Below are positions 48,803 through 57,784 of a DNA stretch of 64,000 bases, in pieces. Location: NCBI RefSeq assembly GCF_006151785.1, contig NZ_VDDD01000002.1, positions 1-64,000 of the forward strand, written 5' to 3'. The DNA is from Paracoccus marcusii. Lineage in GTDB: Bacteria > Pseudomonadota > Alphaproteobacteria > Rhodobacterales > Rhodobacteraceae. The notes beneath the pieces were generated by a model, which was not told the DNA's origin, made no database searches, and was given only the letters and a program-made list of their open reading frames with translations. Within the stretch, counting starts at the first letter, position 1. The number at the start of each line of letters is the position of its first letter. The translations under genes were made by a program, and so were the position numbers.

Positions 48803-50050
48803 CTACCCCGGGTGGTAATAAATGGCGTCGAGCATTGCAGCCCGACACTCCCAAAGCTGTCCATCGCGAGTTTCGGGCTTGTCGATGTTGTACCACTCCG
48901 ATGCGCGGATCACTTCCACGACTCGGTCCCAGTAATTTTCGAGGTTAAGAGTCGACTTGGCGAAGCCCATCCCATTCGCCGCGGCCACAATATTGGGATT
49001 GGAGATGCATAGGAATACGTCGGGGCGTTTCATGGCAAGCAGGCGTGACGCCGTCGCGACGCCCCCAACCCTGCTCGAATTGGCAAACGCCTTGACGAAA
49101 AGGCGGGCAAATCGGTCGAAATGCTCTCTTGTGACCTCTCCCTTCTGTGGAATGCTGTCAACGGCGCGAGCTAAAAATCGGTCGTTTTCTGCAACGCGAT
49201 TCTTGAAGTCTCCCGCCCCACGCATTGAACCGAACCAACCCCAATCTCTATCAAGCGACTCGTCACCGGCCTTTTCTTGAACACCTATTGCACCTGCGAT
49301 TGCTTTCCTTTGTGACGTTGTTAGGTCGTGGAACGAAGGCACGGCCGATAGCCAACCCTGCGCAGTTCGGAGCAGGTCGAGACTTTCATCAACGTCGTGG
49401 TGAGCGGAACCTCGCACGGCGCGGACATACTGATCCCAATCCATACCGACCAAGGGGGACGATAGGCTCTTCACGCTTGCAGGCGGCACCCCTGCCAGCG
49501 GATCGCGAGGCGGACCTGGCCGCCTTGCGGCGAGTTTGCATCCGAGACGGTATCGCGCCGCCAGTTCTTTTGTCACGCGCTCACCGATTGAGGCACTTCG
49601 CGCGGCGAAGGAAAGGGTGTCAGCGAGCACCTTGTCGCTGACGGAACCCTTAACAAGGACGCAGGCTTCATGGTTCTTGCCCAGCCCGCCGCGAGTGAAG
49701 TTAGCGCTCCCGATTACAGCAGCAGCCCGTTTCCCAGAACGGAACGCGTAGACCTTTGGGTGGAACGTCCCACCAGGAAATTTCGTGACGACGTAGCATC
49801 CGTCGACCCCGATGAAAGAGTCTACAAGGTCTGGATCGGTCTGAGCGAACGCGAGGCCGAATGTCACGGCTCTGATTTTTGCTGAATGGGATAGCACTTT
49901 TCGGGCGAGGGAGGTGGATGTGCCCCAAGCAACCGCCCAATGAAGCTCGTCATATTCGGCCAGAAGGCCCTGGATGGCACTCTCTACGTCGTTCCCCGTC
50001 AGAAATTCGATTTCCAATTCAATTATCCCCTCACGCGACTTGCAGGTCAT
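48803..50050 (-). CDS. Phospholipase-D-fold nuclease, possible defence gene
   Basis: A 415-residue protein. One HKD-type motif lies at residues 97-120: H97 and K99 in TFHPKVYAFRSG, then N117 in GSANFTRGG. The rest is helical with no known domain. A single motif means two chains would form the active site, as in the BfiI-type restriction nucleases. Its base composition is less GC-rich than the phage genes around it, and it lies between the early operon and the integration module. It looks like added cargo. The start at 50050 is an estimate. Confidence 0.72.
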   Translation of the reverse strand: MTCKSREGIIELEIEFLTGNDVESAIQGLLAEYDELHWAVAWGTSTSLARKVLSHSAKIRAVTFGLAFAQTDPDLVDSFIGVDGCYVVTKFPGGTFHPKVYAFRSGKRAAAVIGSANFTRGGLGKNHEACVLVKGSVSDKVLADTLSFAARSASIGERVTKELAARYRLGCKLAARRPGPPRDPLAGVPPASVKSLSSPLVGMDWDQYVRAVRGSAHHDVDESLDLLRTAQGWLSAVPSFHDLTTSQRKAIAGAIGVQEKAGDESLDRDWGWFGSMRGAGDFKNRVAENDRFLARAVDSIPQKGEVTREHFDRFARLFVKAFANSSRVGGVATASRLLAMKRPDVFLCISNPNIVAAANGMGFAKSTLNLENYWDRVVEVIRASEWYNIDKPETRDGQLWECRAAMLDAIYYHPG

Positions 50051-50121
50051 CAGTTGATCGAAGCATAGCAGGCGCGGGTCAGCCCACAACTCGTGGTGAG
50101 GGGAGAGAGACCGAAGCGCCC

Positions 50122-51075
50122 CTAGCAGCCGTCGACCAAAATCTCGGTCGCAGGGACGCCAAGCCGATAGCCACGGTTGCGGACCGTCTCGATCATGACC
50201 TTGCTCTCGGCATCGCTGAACCCCGCAGCCTTGAACGCGTCGCGCAGCTCGCGGATCAGATCCTTGGCCTCGCGCGCAGTCGTGCCTTCGACATGGGATC
50301 CGGAGGCGACCTGGTCGCGCGACTGCGCCTTTTCCAGCAGACGCTCGAACACGGGGAAAATCTGACGCGACAGGATGACGGAGCGACCATCCCATTGAAC
50401 CTCGGCCGTTGCCCTTCGCACGCGAAGCACGGGCGCCAGCGGGACCGGCGCCAGAGCCGCGACGTCGATTGTGCCGCCGAGGCCATTTGTGGCGGGCGTC
50501 AGCACCTCAAGGGTTTCGATGAGATGAAAGCCCGCATCCTGATGTCGCCGGGCAGTCTCCGCTGGCAACTGCGGCGCGAGGATCGTGACGTCCGAGCCCT
50601 GCGCCGCCTGGCGCAACGATGCGATGATGCCGTCGCTGGTCAGGGCTGCGGACTCCAGCACAAGAAACACTGCCCGACCCGATGGCGTATCGCCGAGCCG
50701 CCAGACCTTCTCTGCCGCCAGCTTCGGGGCCGCGCCAAATCCCGCAGCCGTGCCGATCACGGATGCGAGTGCCGCAGCCCCGATGCGGAACTCGCGCAGA
50801 TCGTCCTCGGTGAGATCGATGTCATGTCGGCGGTCGAGCGGGCACTCAGCACGATATCCATCGCCCGCTTTCCGGATCGGCCGACAGGGGAGCCCGCATT
50901 CACAGGCATCGCAGATGTCCCAATCGGCGAGCGGCGCCTGTTCGACAAGGACACGTTTCGCCAGCAGCCGGTCGAAGACCGGACCGAAGAACGGCGCGGC
51001 AAGCTCGCCGGACAGGATCGCGTCGTCGCCAGCCTCACTCAGCCGCGTCAACAACCTCAAAATCGTCTCGGTCAT
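50122..51075 (-). CDS. Unknown protein with zinc-knuckle and C-terminal winged helix
   Basis: A 317-residue protein with no family I can name. Residues 50-80 hold a Cys cluster (CDACECGLPCRPI, then AECPLD). The last 60 residues look like an OmpR-type winged helix (LRDAFKAAGFSDAESKVMIE, then VRNRGYRLG). Its first 41 bases overlap the end of the 413-residue gene upstream, so the two act together. Because no CI-type repressor is visible in the phage, it is a candidate lysogeny regulator; that is inference. Confidence 0.7.
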   Translation of the reverse strand: MTETILRLLTRLSEAGDDAILSGELAAPFFGPVFDRLLAKRVLVEQAPLADWDICDACECGLPCRPIRKAGDGYRAECPLDRRHDIDLTEDDLREFRIGAAALASVIGTAAGFGAAPKLAAEKVWRLGDTPSGRAVFLVLESAALTSDGIIASLRQAAQGSDVTILAPQLPAETARRHQDAGFHLIETLEVLTPATNGLGGTIDVAALAPVPLAPVLRVRRATAEVQWDGRSVILSRQIFPVFERLLEKAQSRDQVASGSHVEGTTAREAKDLIRELRDAFKAAGFSDAESKVMIETVRNRGYRLGVPATEILVDGC

Positions 51076-52276
51076 TCATCAGCCCGTTCCGTTCGATCAG
51101 CTTCATCACCCGCGCCTCATGCTGGGTGCGGCGGAACTGCACGACGCCCGGTGGCCGCAGCTTGACCGTGACCTGCGGCTGGCGTTTGCCGTCGCCCTTG
51201 AACAGGATCCGGAACACGAGCTCGCCCAGCCGCCAAGCACCGCCGAACGAGACCGGCGTGGTGCCGAAATGCTGGAGCGCGTCACCGCCGAGATCTCGCG
51301 AGCGCAGCGTGCGCACCACGCGCGGATACCCCTTCTTGCCGGGCGCCATCAGATCCGCCGCCGCCTCGATGATCAGCACCTTGTCGATCAGCGGATCGTA
51401 GGCGGCATCGAAGGCGAAGCTCGGTCCGGCCAGTTCGACCGGGCGCAGGGTATAGAGGTCCTGCGCATCGTCGCCGTCGAAGAAGCCGGGTCTGTCGAGG
51501 ATGATCGAGGCGAAGAGTTCCGCGATCTCGGGCTGATGCGCCTTCCGGATGCGGGCCAGCCGCAACATGCCGGTGTTTTCGGAGTACCGCAGCACCGCGT
51601 GGGAAATCTGGCGCACGCTGATGACCCGTTCGACCTGGCCTTCGACGACCGGCATGGTCGAGACCATGGAACCGTGGCTGACCACGAGGTTGATCTCGTC
51701 ATCGTCGTCGTAGTCACCCACCCGGCAGTAGTCCCCGAGAAACGCATCACGGAAGAGCGCGGCGACGGCCGTCCGGAACGCCTCGACCTTCTCCTCTGTC
51801 AGGTCGATCGCGACGCCACGTTCCCGCCCGGCAAATTCATGCAGGCGGTCGGCGGTGAGCATCGCCATGTGATCGGCGGCCGCGTCAAACAGATCGGGAT
51901 GCTCCAGAAACACCCGGACGGCGATGTGTTTGGGATCATGCGCCTTGTTCGGCGAGTCCTCGTCGCCGGTCTTCATGTCGGGGAACAGATCGACGCCCTG
52001 ACGGGCAGCCTGCGCCTGGATGATCTCGAGGCCGCGGGCATCGCCCAGTTCCGCGATGCGGTGCAGATCGCCGCGCAGCCCCTCGGGATAGCTGTCCTCG
52101 GCGCCGGTCAGCAGTTTCTCCAGCGCCTCGCGGGCGACATCCTCCTCCTGGTCCAGCAGGTCGACGGAGAAACCCTTGTACTTGTCCTCGTGTCGCGCCA
52201 GCAGCGGCTTCATCAGGGCGAGATCGATGGTCTTGATGAACCGGGGGTTCACGAACTTCTTCAAATTGCCGGCCAC
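51035..52276 (-). CDS. Large unknown protein paired with the winged-helix gene
   Basis: A 413-residue, mostly soluble protein (GNLKKFVNPRFIKTIDLALM near the start, then an acidic DDDDEINLVVSHGS in the middle, and PQVTVKLRPPGVVQFRRTQH at the end). The GTG at 52276 follows GGAAAGGGG at good spacing; a TTG 21 bases earlier lacks one. It overlaps its partner by 41 bp. I recognise no domain. Its place next to the recombinase cassette suggests a role in integration, lysogeny or defence. Confidence 0.7.
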   Translation of the reverse strand: MAGNLKKFVNPRFIKTIDLALMKPLLARHEDKYKGFSVDLLDQEEDVAREALEKLLTGAEDSYPEGLRGDLHRIAELGDARGLEIIQAQAARQGVDLFPDMKTGDEDSPNKAHDPKHIAVRVFLEHPDLFDAAADHMAMLTADRLHEFAGRERGVAIDLTEEKVEAFRTAVAALFRDAFLGDYCRVGDYDDDDEINLVVSHGSMVSTMPVVEGQVERVISVRQISHAVLRYSENTGMLRLARIRKAHQPEIAELFASIILDRPGFFDGDDAQDLYTLRPVELAGPSFAFDAAYDPLIDKVLIIEAAADLMAPGKKGYPRVVRTLRSRDLGGDALQHFGTTPVSFGGAWRLGELVFRILFKGDGKRQPQVTVKLRPPGVVQFRRTQHEARVMKLIERNGLMNDRDDFEVVDAAE

Positions 52277-52412
52277 GACGAATCCCCTTTCCTGCAAAAC
52301 CAGTGTTCTTGCTACGTTCTTTCTGGCGATTCCTCAACCTGCGCGGGATCGCTGGGACAGTTTCCGACAGCGACGAGTAGAGGCCGGAGGAGACGACTGC
52401 TCCGAGGCCCGC

Positions 52413-52616
52413 ATGAAACGCCCCAATCCGCTACCTCCCGACCAGATGACCGCCGCCGAACGCCGCACCGAGCTGTGCGGCCTGCTGGCGCTCGGGCTGG
52501 TTCGGTTGCGGATGCGGGATGGGGGCGAAGTATCTGACGATACTGGAGGACGTTGCCTACACTATCCGCCCGACCAATGCCGTCATGCAACTCCAACTCG
52601 CCGGAGAAATGCATGA
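52413..52616 (+). CDS. Small conserved protein of the recombinase cassette
   Basis: A 67-residue protein (MKRPNPLPPDQMTAAERRTE, then LLALGLVRLRMRD). It overlaps the next gene by ATGA. Small proteins of this kind precede DUF2924 and serine-recombinase genes in alphaproteobacterial elements. Its helical, charged body suggests binding to DNA or to the recombinase; the function is unknown. Confidence 0.75.
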   Translation: MKRPNPLPPDQMTAAERRTELCGLLALGLVRLRMRDGGEVSDDTGGRCLHYPPDQCRHATPTRRRNA

Positions 52617-53068
52617 ACAAGCCCGATCCCATCCCCGCGCGCCTCGCCGCGCTCAAGACCACGCCGACGCCTGACCTGAAGCAACAGTGGCGCGACCTGT
52701 TCGACAGCGAGCCGCCGCCGTTCAATCGCCGCTACCTCGAATCCCGGCTGGCGTACCGCATCCAGGAACTTGCCTATGGCGGGCTGAAGCCGGAGACGAT
52801 CCGGCGCCTTGAGCGGTTGGGCGAGGAACTGGACGGCGGCGACAGCAAGAAGCGCGGCATCCGCGCCGATCGCAAACGCCCGATCACCGGCACGCGGCTG
52901 CTGCGCGAATGGCAGGGCGTCGAGCAGATCGTCACCGTCACCGCCGATGGCTTCGAGTGGCAGGGGCGACCCTACAAGTCGCTGTCGGCTATTGCGCGCG
53001 CCATCACCGGCACCCGCTGGAACGGATGGACCTTCTTCGGCCTCAAGAACCACAGGGGGCGGACATGA
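52613..53068 (+). CDS. DUF2924 protein
   Basis: A 151-residue basic protein, with the DUF2924 marks FDSEPPPFNRRYLESRLAYR and then a beta-rich end (VTVTADGFEWQGRPYKSLSA, ITGTRWNGWTFFGL). The family is closely tied to large serine recombinases in phages and may help them on DNA. It is coupled at both ends by 4-bp overlaps. Confidence 0.9.
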   Translation: MNKPDPIPARLAALKTTPTPDLKQQWRDLFDSEPPPFNRRYLESRLAYRIQELAYGGLKPETIRRLERLGEELDGGDSKKRGIRADRKRPITGTRLLREWQGVEQIVTVTADGFEWQGRPYKSLSAIARAITGTRWNGWTFFGLKNHRGRT

Positions 53069-54390
53069 CCAAGCCCCCCGAAAAATCGAAGGTTGTCCGC
53101 AAGCTGCGGTGTGCCGTCTATACCCGGAAATCCTCCGAGGATGGGCTGGAGCAGGAGTTCAACAGCCTCCACGCCCAGCGTGAGGCCTGTGAGGCTTACA
53201 TCGCCAGTCAGCGATCCGAAGGCTGGGTGCTGGTCCGCGACCAGTATGACGACGGCGGCATCTCGGGCGGCACGCTGGAGCGCCCCGGACTGAAGCGGCT
53301 GCTGGAGGACATCGAGGACGGGCTGGTCGATGTGGTCGTGGTCTACAAGATCGACCGCCTCAGCCGCTCGCTGGCGGATTTCGCCAAGCTGGTGGAGGTG
53401 TTCGACCGGAACGGCGTAACCTTCGTGTCGGTCACGCAAAGCTTCAACACGACCACCTCGATGGGGCGGCTGACGCTGAACATCCTGCTGTCGTTCGCCC
53501 AGTTCGAGCGCGAAGTGACGGCTGAACGCATCCGCGACAAGGTCGCGGCCTCTCGGCGCAAGGGCATGTGGATGGGCGGCGTGCCGCCCTTCGGCTACCG
53601 CGTCGAGAACCGGAAGCTGATGGTCGACGAGGAAAGCGCCACGCATGTGCGCTGGATCTTCGCTCGCTTCCTCGAGATCGGGTCCTGCACTGAACTGGCG
53701 CGTGACGTCGGCGCGCGCGGCCTCCGGACGCCGCGCGGCAACCGGATCGACAAGAAATACATCTACCGGATGCTCAGCAACCGCGCCTACATCGGCGAGG
53801 CGGTCCACAAGGGCGACAGCTACCCCGGCGAGCACGACGCGATCATCGACCGCGAGATGTGGGACCGTGTCCATGCGATCCTGCAGGAGAGCCCGCGCAA
53901 GCGTGCCGCGCGCACCCGTGCCGACACGCCCGCGCTGCTGAAGGGGCTGCTGTTCGGCCCCGATGGCGCGGCGTTCTCGCCGACGCATACGCGCAAGGGC
54001 GACAGGCTCTACCGCTACTACGTCAGCCAGACAGTGCTGAAGCATGGTGCCGGGTCATGCCCGGTGGGCCGCGTGCCCGCGGGCGAGATCGAGGCCGCCG
54101 TCATCGATCAACTCCGCGCCGTGTTCCGCCAGCCCGAAATCGTAGTGGGCACTTGGAAAGCGGCTCGGGCGCAGGACGAGGAGATCACCGAGGCCGACGC
54201 ACGGGCAGCGCTTCAGCAGCTCGACCCGCTGTGGGACGAATTGTTCCCCGCCGAGCAGGCCCGCATCGTGGCGCTGCTGGTCGAGCGGGTGGACATCGGC
54301 ACGGATGGGCTCAACGTCCGGCTCCGGATCGATGGCCTTAGCGACCTCGCGCGCGAAATGCTGGCCAGCGGTATCGGAGAAGCTGCATGA
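53065..54390 (+). CDS. Large serine recombinase (phage integrase)
   Basis: A 441-residue resolvase-invertase family protein. The catalytic Ser is at residue 23 in AVYTRKSSEDG, followed by DDGGISGGTLERPGLKRLL, KIDRLSRSL and MGRLTLNILLSFAQFERE. A recombinase domain (GVPPFGYRVENRKLMVDEES) and a C-terminal helical part come next. The family's zinc-ribbon cysteines are sparse. It would carry out integration and, with a helper, excision. Start at 53065 by the ATGA overlap; the longer frame is a shadow. Confidence 0.94.
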   Translation: MTKPPEKSKVVRKLRCAVYTRKSSEDGLEQEFNSLHAQREACEAYIASQRSEGWVLVRDQYDDGGISGGTLERPGLKRLLEDIEDGLVDVVVVYKIDRLSRSLADFAKLVEVFDRNGVTFVSVTQSFNTTTSMGRLTLNILLSFAQFEREVTAERIRDKVAASRRKGMWMGGVPPFGYRVENRKLMVDEESATHVRWIFARFLEIGSCTELARDVGARGLRTPRGNRIDKKYIYRMLSNRAYIGEAVHKGDSYPGEHDAIIDREMWDRVHAILQESPRKRAARTRADTPALLKGLLFGPDGAAFSPTHTRKGDRLYRYYVSQTVLKHGAGSCPVGRVPAGEIEAAVIDQLRAVFRQPEIVVGTWKAARAQDEEITEADARAALQQLDPLWDELFPAEQARIVALLVERVDIGTDGLNVRLRIDGLSDLAREMLASGIGEAA

Positions 54391-54770
54391 CCCGCGCGAC
54401 GTCGATCCCAGAGGCCGTGACGATCCACGTCCCGCTCCGCATCGTGAAGCGCGGCGGGCGGAAGGAGATGCAGCTGCCGGAAGGCGCCAGCCAGACGCGT
54501 CGGACGAATAGTGCGCTGGTCAAGGCGCTGGCGCGCGCGTTCCGTTGGAAGCGCATGCTGGAGTCGGGCGAGTTCATGTCAATCTCCGAACTGGCCGAGC
54601 GCGAGGGCATCGCCTTTACATACATGGCACGGGTCCTGCGCCTGACACTGCTCGCTCCCGACATCGTCGAGGCGATCGTGGATGGCACGCAGGGACAGGA
54701 AGTGACGTTGGCGTACGTTCTGGAACCACTCTCGATCATCTGGTCGGAACAGCGCGCTTACCTCCTGTAA
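54387..54770 (+). CDS. HTH protein at the end of the recombinase cassette
   Basis: A 127-residue protein. A basic N-terminus is followed by a helix-turn-helix (LVKALARAFRWKRMLESGE, then MSISELAEREGIAFTYMARV). It is coupled to the recombinase gene by ATGA. It could be the recombination directionality factor or a control protein of the cassette; the call rests on position. The candidate right attachment repeat covers its stop codon. Confidence 0.75.
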   Translation: MTRATSIPEAVTIHVPLRIVKRGGRKEMQLPEGASQTRRTNSALVKALARAFRWKRMLESGEFMSISELAEREGIAFTYMARVLRLTLLAPDIVEAIVDGTQGQEVTLAYVLEPLSIIWSEQRAYLL

Positions 54771-54777
54771 TCCCCCG
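54769..54777. repeat. Candidate right attachment repeat (AATCCCCCG)
   Basis: The same 9-bp word as at 10796-10804, here overlapping the last codon of the HTH gene. Everything to its right belongs to a different, less GC-rich island. It is a candidate attR core. Confidence 0.4.
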
Positions 54778-54929
54778 CTTTCTGCTTGTGCGAGCGCAGC
54801 TAGCTCCCGTACGGTGAAGCTGAAAATGAGGTGGACGTTGGGATTGCACCGTCACAGGACGAGGCGCTATTGGGACGAATCTGGCTCCCTTGTATTTTGT
54901 TCAATTCAACCTTCTAAGGAGCGGTTTCC

Positions 54930-56294
54930 ATGATTCCAGCCGACAAGAAGAGGGCGGACGCCAATCCAACCAAAGCATTCTTTGTTCGCATGATCACCCG
55001 AGATATCACGCTGGAAGACTGCATTTTCGACTTAGTAGACAACAGTATCGACGGGGCCTGGGAACTAGCAGGCGGTCATCCGCTAAGCCTAGATGATAAA
55101 ACGGATCTCTCCGCCTACAAGATCAGCATCAAGATCGAGGCGGACCGCTTCGAAATCTCGGACAACTGCGGAGGCATCACACTGGATGACGCAGTCGACT
55201 ATGCCTTTACTTTTGGGCGTAAGGACGATGCCGAGACCGAGAACTTTAGTATTGGAGTTTACGGCATTGGTATGAAGAGAGCGGTTTTCAAGCTCGGCAC
55301 AGAGATCGACATCCGGAGCACGTACGAGGACAACGGCAATCTTGCATCCTTTCGGGTACCAATAAACGTTGAGAATTGGCTAGCTTCGGGCGACGAAAAT
55401 TGGGACTTCGACATTGAGGAAGCCGACAATTTGGACCAAAAAGGAGTTCGAATAACCGTCTCTGAGCTCACTGAAGCCGCAAAGAGGTCATTCGAAAGCC
55501 CCAGGTTCATCCGAAACCTGAGGCGGGCGATAGCTCGTGACTATGCGCTCCATTTGCACCGCGGGCTCGTAATTGAGGTTCAAGGCACGCCGATCACTGG
55601 ATGGACAATAGAGCTGCGGCAAGGTGGAGAGTTCAGCCCTATGCGGGCTCAGTTCGAAGAAGTGATGGACGGGGAGAAGGTTTTCGTCGAACTCTTGGCC
55701 GGCATGGCCGCTCCACCGCCGAACGATAGCGAGCCCAGCGATGACTTCGATGAAGGACAAAATACCTCCGGGTGGTATGTGATCTGTAATGGACGGATCG
55801 TCTTGGCCGCTGACAAGACGACATTAACAGGTTGGGGAACCGAGGGCTGGCCTCAATGGCACCCGCAGTATGCAGGGTTCATGGGGATAATAATATTTTC
55901 GTCTCGACGCGCTGACCTCCTGCCTTTGACGACGACAAAGCGCAGTGTCGACGAAACGTCAGCCATCTACAGGCAGTTTCGTCCAAAGATGCGTGAGACG
56001 ACAAAGGAATGGATTTCCTACACGAATACACGGAAGCAGATTAGGGAAGAGGCAGTTCAGCGAGAGGAAGCCGCCAAGGCCGTTCCCATATTCGAAGTCG
56101 CCATCCGGCAGGAGGTTGAGCTTCCAAAGATCGCACAGAAACCGAAGATCCCCGAAGCAAATGTGCTGTACACCGTCCCGAGGCCACGACTGAGGAGTCT
56201 CGCTTCGGCATTTGGCAATATCAACATGGCCTACAAAGATGTTGGCTTGCGTTCGTTCGAGTATGCCTTCAACGATCTTGTGGGCGACGAGTGA
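54930..56294 (+). CDS. GHKL (Hsp90/MutL/MORC-like) ATPase, defence candidate
   Basis: A 454-residue protein with an N-terminal GHKL ATPase domain. The N box is DCIFDLVDNSID (residues 30-41), the G1 box ISDNCGGIT (76-84), and the G2 box GVYGIGMKRA (109-118). The C-terminal half is helical and ends in a coiled-coil-like stretch. Such ATPases occur with restriction-modification genes, as in MORC-related systems. AAGGAG precedes the start. The codons are clearly less GC-rich than the surroundings, a sign of recent transfer. It is coupled to the following gene by TGATG. Confidence 0.85.
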   Translation: MIPADKKRADANPTKAFFVRMITRDITLEDCIFDLVDNSIDGAWELAGGHPLSLDDKTDLSAYKISIKIEADRFEISDNCGGITLDDAVDYAFTFGRKDDAETENFSIGVYGIGMKRAVFKLGTEIDIRSTYEDNGNLASFRVPINVENWLASGDENWDFDIEEADNLDQKGVRITVSELTEAAKRSFESPRFIRNLRRAIARDYALHLHRGLVIEVQGTPITGWTIELRQGGEFSPMRAQFEEVMDGEKVFVELLAGMAAPPPNDSEPSDDFDEGQNTSGWYVICNGRIVLAADKTTLTGWGTEGWPQWHPQYAGFMGIIIFSSRRADLLPLTTTKRSVDETSAIYRQFRPKMRETTKEWISYTNTRKQIREEAVQREEAAKAVPIFEVAIRQEVELPKIAQKPKIPEANVLYTVPRPRLRSLASAFGNINMAYKDVGLRSFEYAFNDLVGDE

Positions 56295-57244
56295 TGGCTT
56301 CTTTCGATTCAATCAACTATAGCATTCGACCAAGCAAAAGCGTTCAAAGAGGAATAGTCTTCGAGGGGTTGCGTCGGATTGCAAACAAAATTGACCTCGA
56401 TAACGCCGTATATATCGGCTTCGGTTCAATTTGGTTCACTGACTTTGTTCAGGCGCACAAAATCCTACATATCGATGACATGGTGTCGATCGAAGCAAAT
56501 GATATTGGGTTTCGTCGCGCGACGTTTAACAAGGAATATCGAACGATCTCTGTTATGGAGGGGCGTGCAAGTGCTCGGCTTCCCGATGTGCTAGCAATCG
56601 ATGGATACAATGCTCGTCCTTGGGTCGTCTGGCTAGATTACGACTGCGCACTAAACGAGGAGATCGTCGAGGACATGCAATGGGTGCTCGCGAATGCTCC
56701 GCCAAGCAGCGTAGTCTTGTTCACCTTCAGTGCCAATGCGACCCAAACCGCGTATGGCAAGCCGCGAAACAGGCCAGATCGCGTAAGAGCGCTTCTGGGC
56801 GATGTTGTTCCCGATGAGCTTTCCAAAGATGCCTGCGAGAAGGAGACGCTGCCTACTACGCTTGCAGGCTTGGTATCGGATTTCTTGAAGTCCGAGGCCG
56901 CCGATGCGGCGCGACCTGGTGGCTTCATAGATGCCTTTAGGCTGCCTTATCTCGACAGCGTTGCAATGGTTACAGTCGGCGGAATACTTCCGGCAAGGGA
57001 GGATACTGCTAGTGTTCGGGCAATGGTAGCGGACGCGTCCTGGGGTGGCATTGTTGACGAAATCATTGAAGCTCCTCCGATGACCCTTCGCGAAATTGCT
57101 ACGCTGCAAGCGGAACTACCGGCGGTGGCGGAGTTGACGCGCGCGCGTATCCAAGAACTCGGATTCGACTTACACGAGCGGCAAATCAGATCCTTTCAAA
57201 ATTACTACAAGTATCTGCCGAGTTTCGCGGAGATCGTTGCCTAG
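56294..57244 (+). CDS. Methyltransferase-fold partner of the GHKL ATPase
   Basis: A 316-residue protein of no family I can name for certain. It looks like a Rossmann methyltransferase: a glycine loop AVYIGFGSIWFTDF (residues 38-51), an acidic strand end SIEAND (65-70), and WLDYD (113-117) before a helix and a VLFTFSAN strand. RPSKSVQRGIVFEGLRRIA near the start looks like a conserved binding helix. The ATG shares a base with the ATPase stop (TGATG). The two probably form one system. Low GC, like its partner. Confidence 0.68.
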   Translation: MASFDSINYSIRPSKSVQRGIVFEGLRRIANKIDLDNAVYIGFGSIWFTDFVQAHKILHIDDMVSIEANDIGFRRATFNKEYRTISVMEGRASARLPDVLAIDGYNARPWVVWLDYDCALNEEIVEDMQWVLANAPPSSVVLFTFSANATQTAYGKPRNRPDRVRALLGDVVPDELSKDACEKETLPTTLAGLVSDFLKSEAADAARPGGFIDAFRLPYLDSVAMVTVGGILPAREDTASVRAMVADASWGGIVDEIIEAPPMTLREIATLQAELPAVAELTRARIQELGFDLHERQIRSFQNYYKYLPSFAEIVA

Positions 57245-57316
57245 GCTCGATGGGATGGCGTCGACCCAGAACAGTAGCAGCGGTCAGTTCCTCTCGAACC
57301 CATAGAGAAGACATTC

Positions 57317-57724
57317 ATGGCCGACCACGTGACGCCAGAACGCCGCTCGTACATAATGTCGAAGGTCGGCCAGAAGGACACAAAGCCTGAACTCGCCCTG
57401 CGCCGGGCCCTGCACCGGCTCGGATACCGGTTCAGGCTTCATCGTCGCGATCTGCCGGGCAGCCCCGACATCGTGTTCCCGTCGCGGAAGAAGGTCGTGT
57501 TCGTGCACGGCTGCTTCTGGCATGGCCACGGCTGCAGGTGGGGCCGACTGCCGAAGTCCAGGCCGGAGTACTGGAAGCCGAAGATTGAAACAAACAGGGA
57601 ACGTGATACGAGAGCCTTGACCGAGCTGAGGGAAGCTGGCTGGGAGCCGCTCATTGTCTGGCAATGCGAACTGAGGGACCTCGAAGAAGCCGTCGGCCGC
57701 GTCGAGGCCTTCCTGAGAGGCTAG
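57317..57724 (+). CDS. vsr: Vsr very-short-patch mismatch endonuclease
   Basis: A 135-residue nuclease that nicks beside T-G mismatches left by deamination of 5-methylcytosine. The family marks are the active-site Asp51 in LPGSPDIVFPSRK and the zinc/active-site cluster FVHGCFWHGHGC. It sits 60 bp before the cytosine methyltransferase it serves. GC content returns to near local average here. Confidence 0.94.
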   Translation: MADHVTPERRSYIMSKVGQKDTKPELALRRALHRLGYRFRLHRRDLPGSPDIVFPSRKKVVFVHGCFWHGHGCRWGRLPKSRPEYWKPKIETNRERDTRALTELREAGWEPLIVWQCELRDLEEAVGRVEAFLRG

Positions 57725-57784
57725 GTTTCGCTGGTCAATCCGGCACCACACCGATATGTTGAGTGAAAACGACAGGAGCAAGGC

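Larger units (their letters stand above)
10796..54777. mobile_element. Temperate phage, about 44 kb, with mercury-resistance cargo
   Basis: A continuous block of phage genes runs from a lysis cassette on the left to a serine-recombinase cassette on the right. It contains every structural function expected of a siphovirus-like particle: terminase, portal, gpW, protease-capsid, decoration, head-tail joining, tail tube, chaperones, tape measure, a GTA-like baseplate and endolysin. No structural gene looks broken, so the phage may be inducible. The boundaries are taken from the 9-bp direct repeat and from the last phage genes on each side. Confidence 0.85.
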
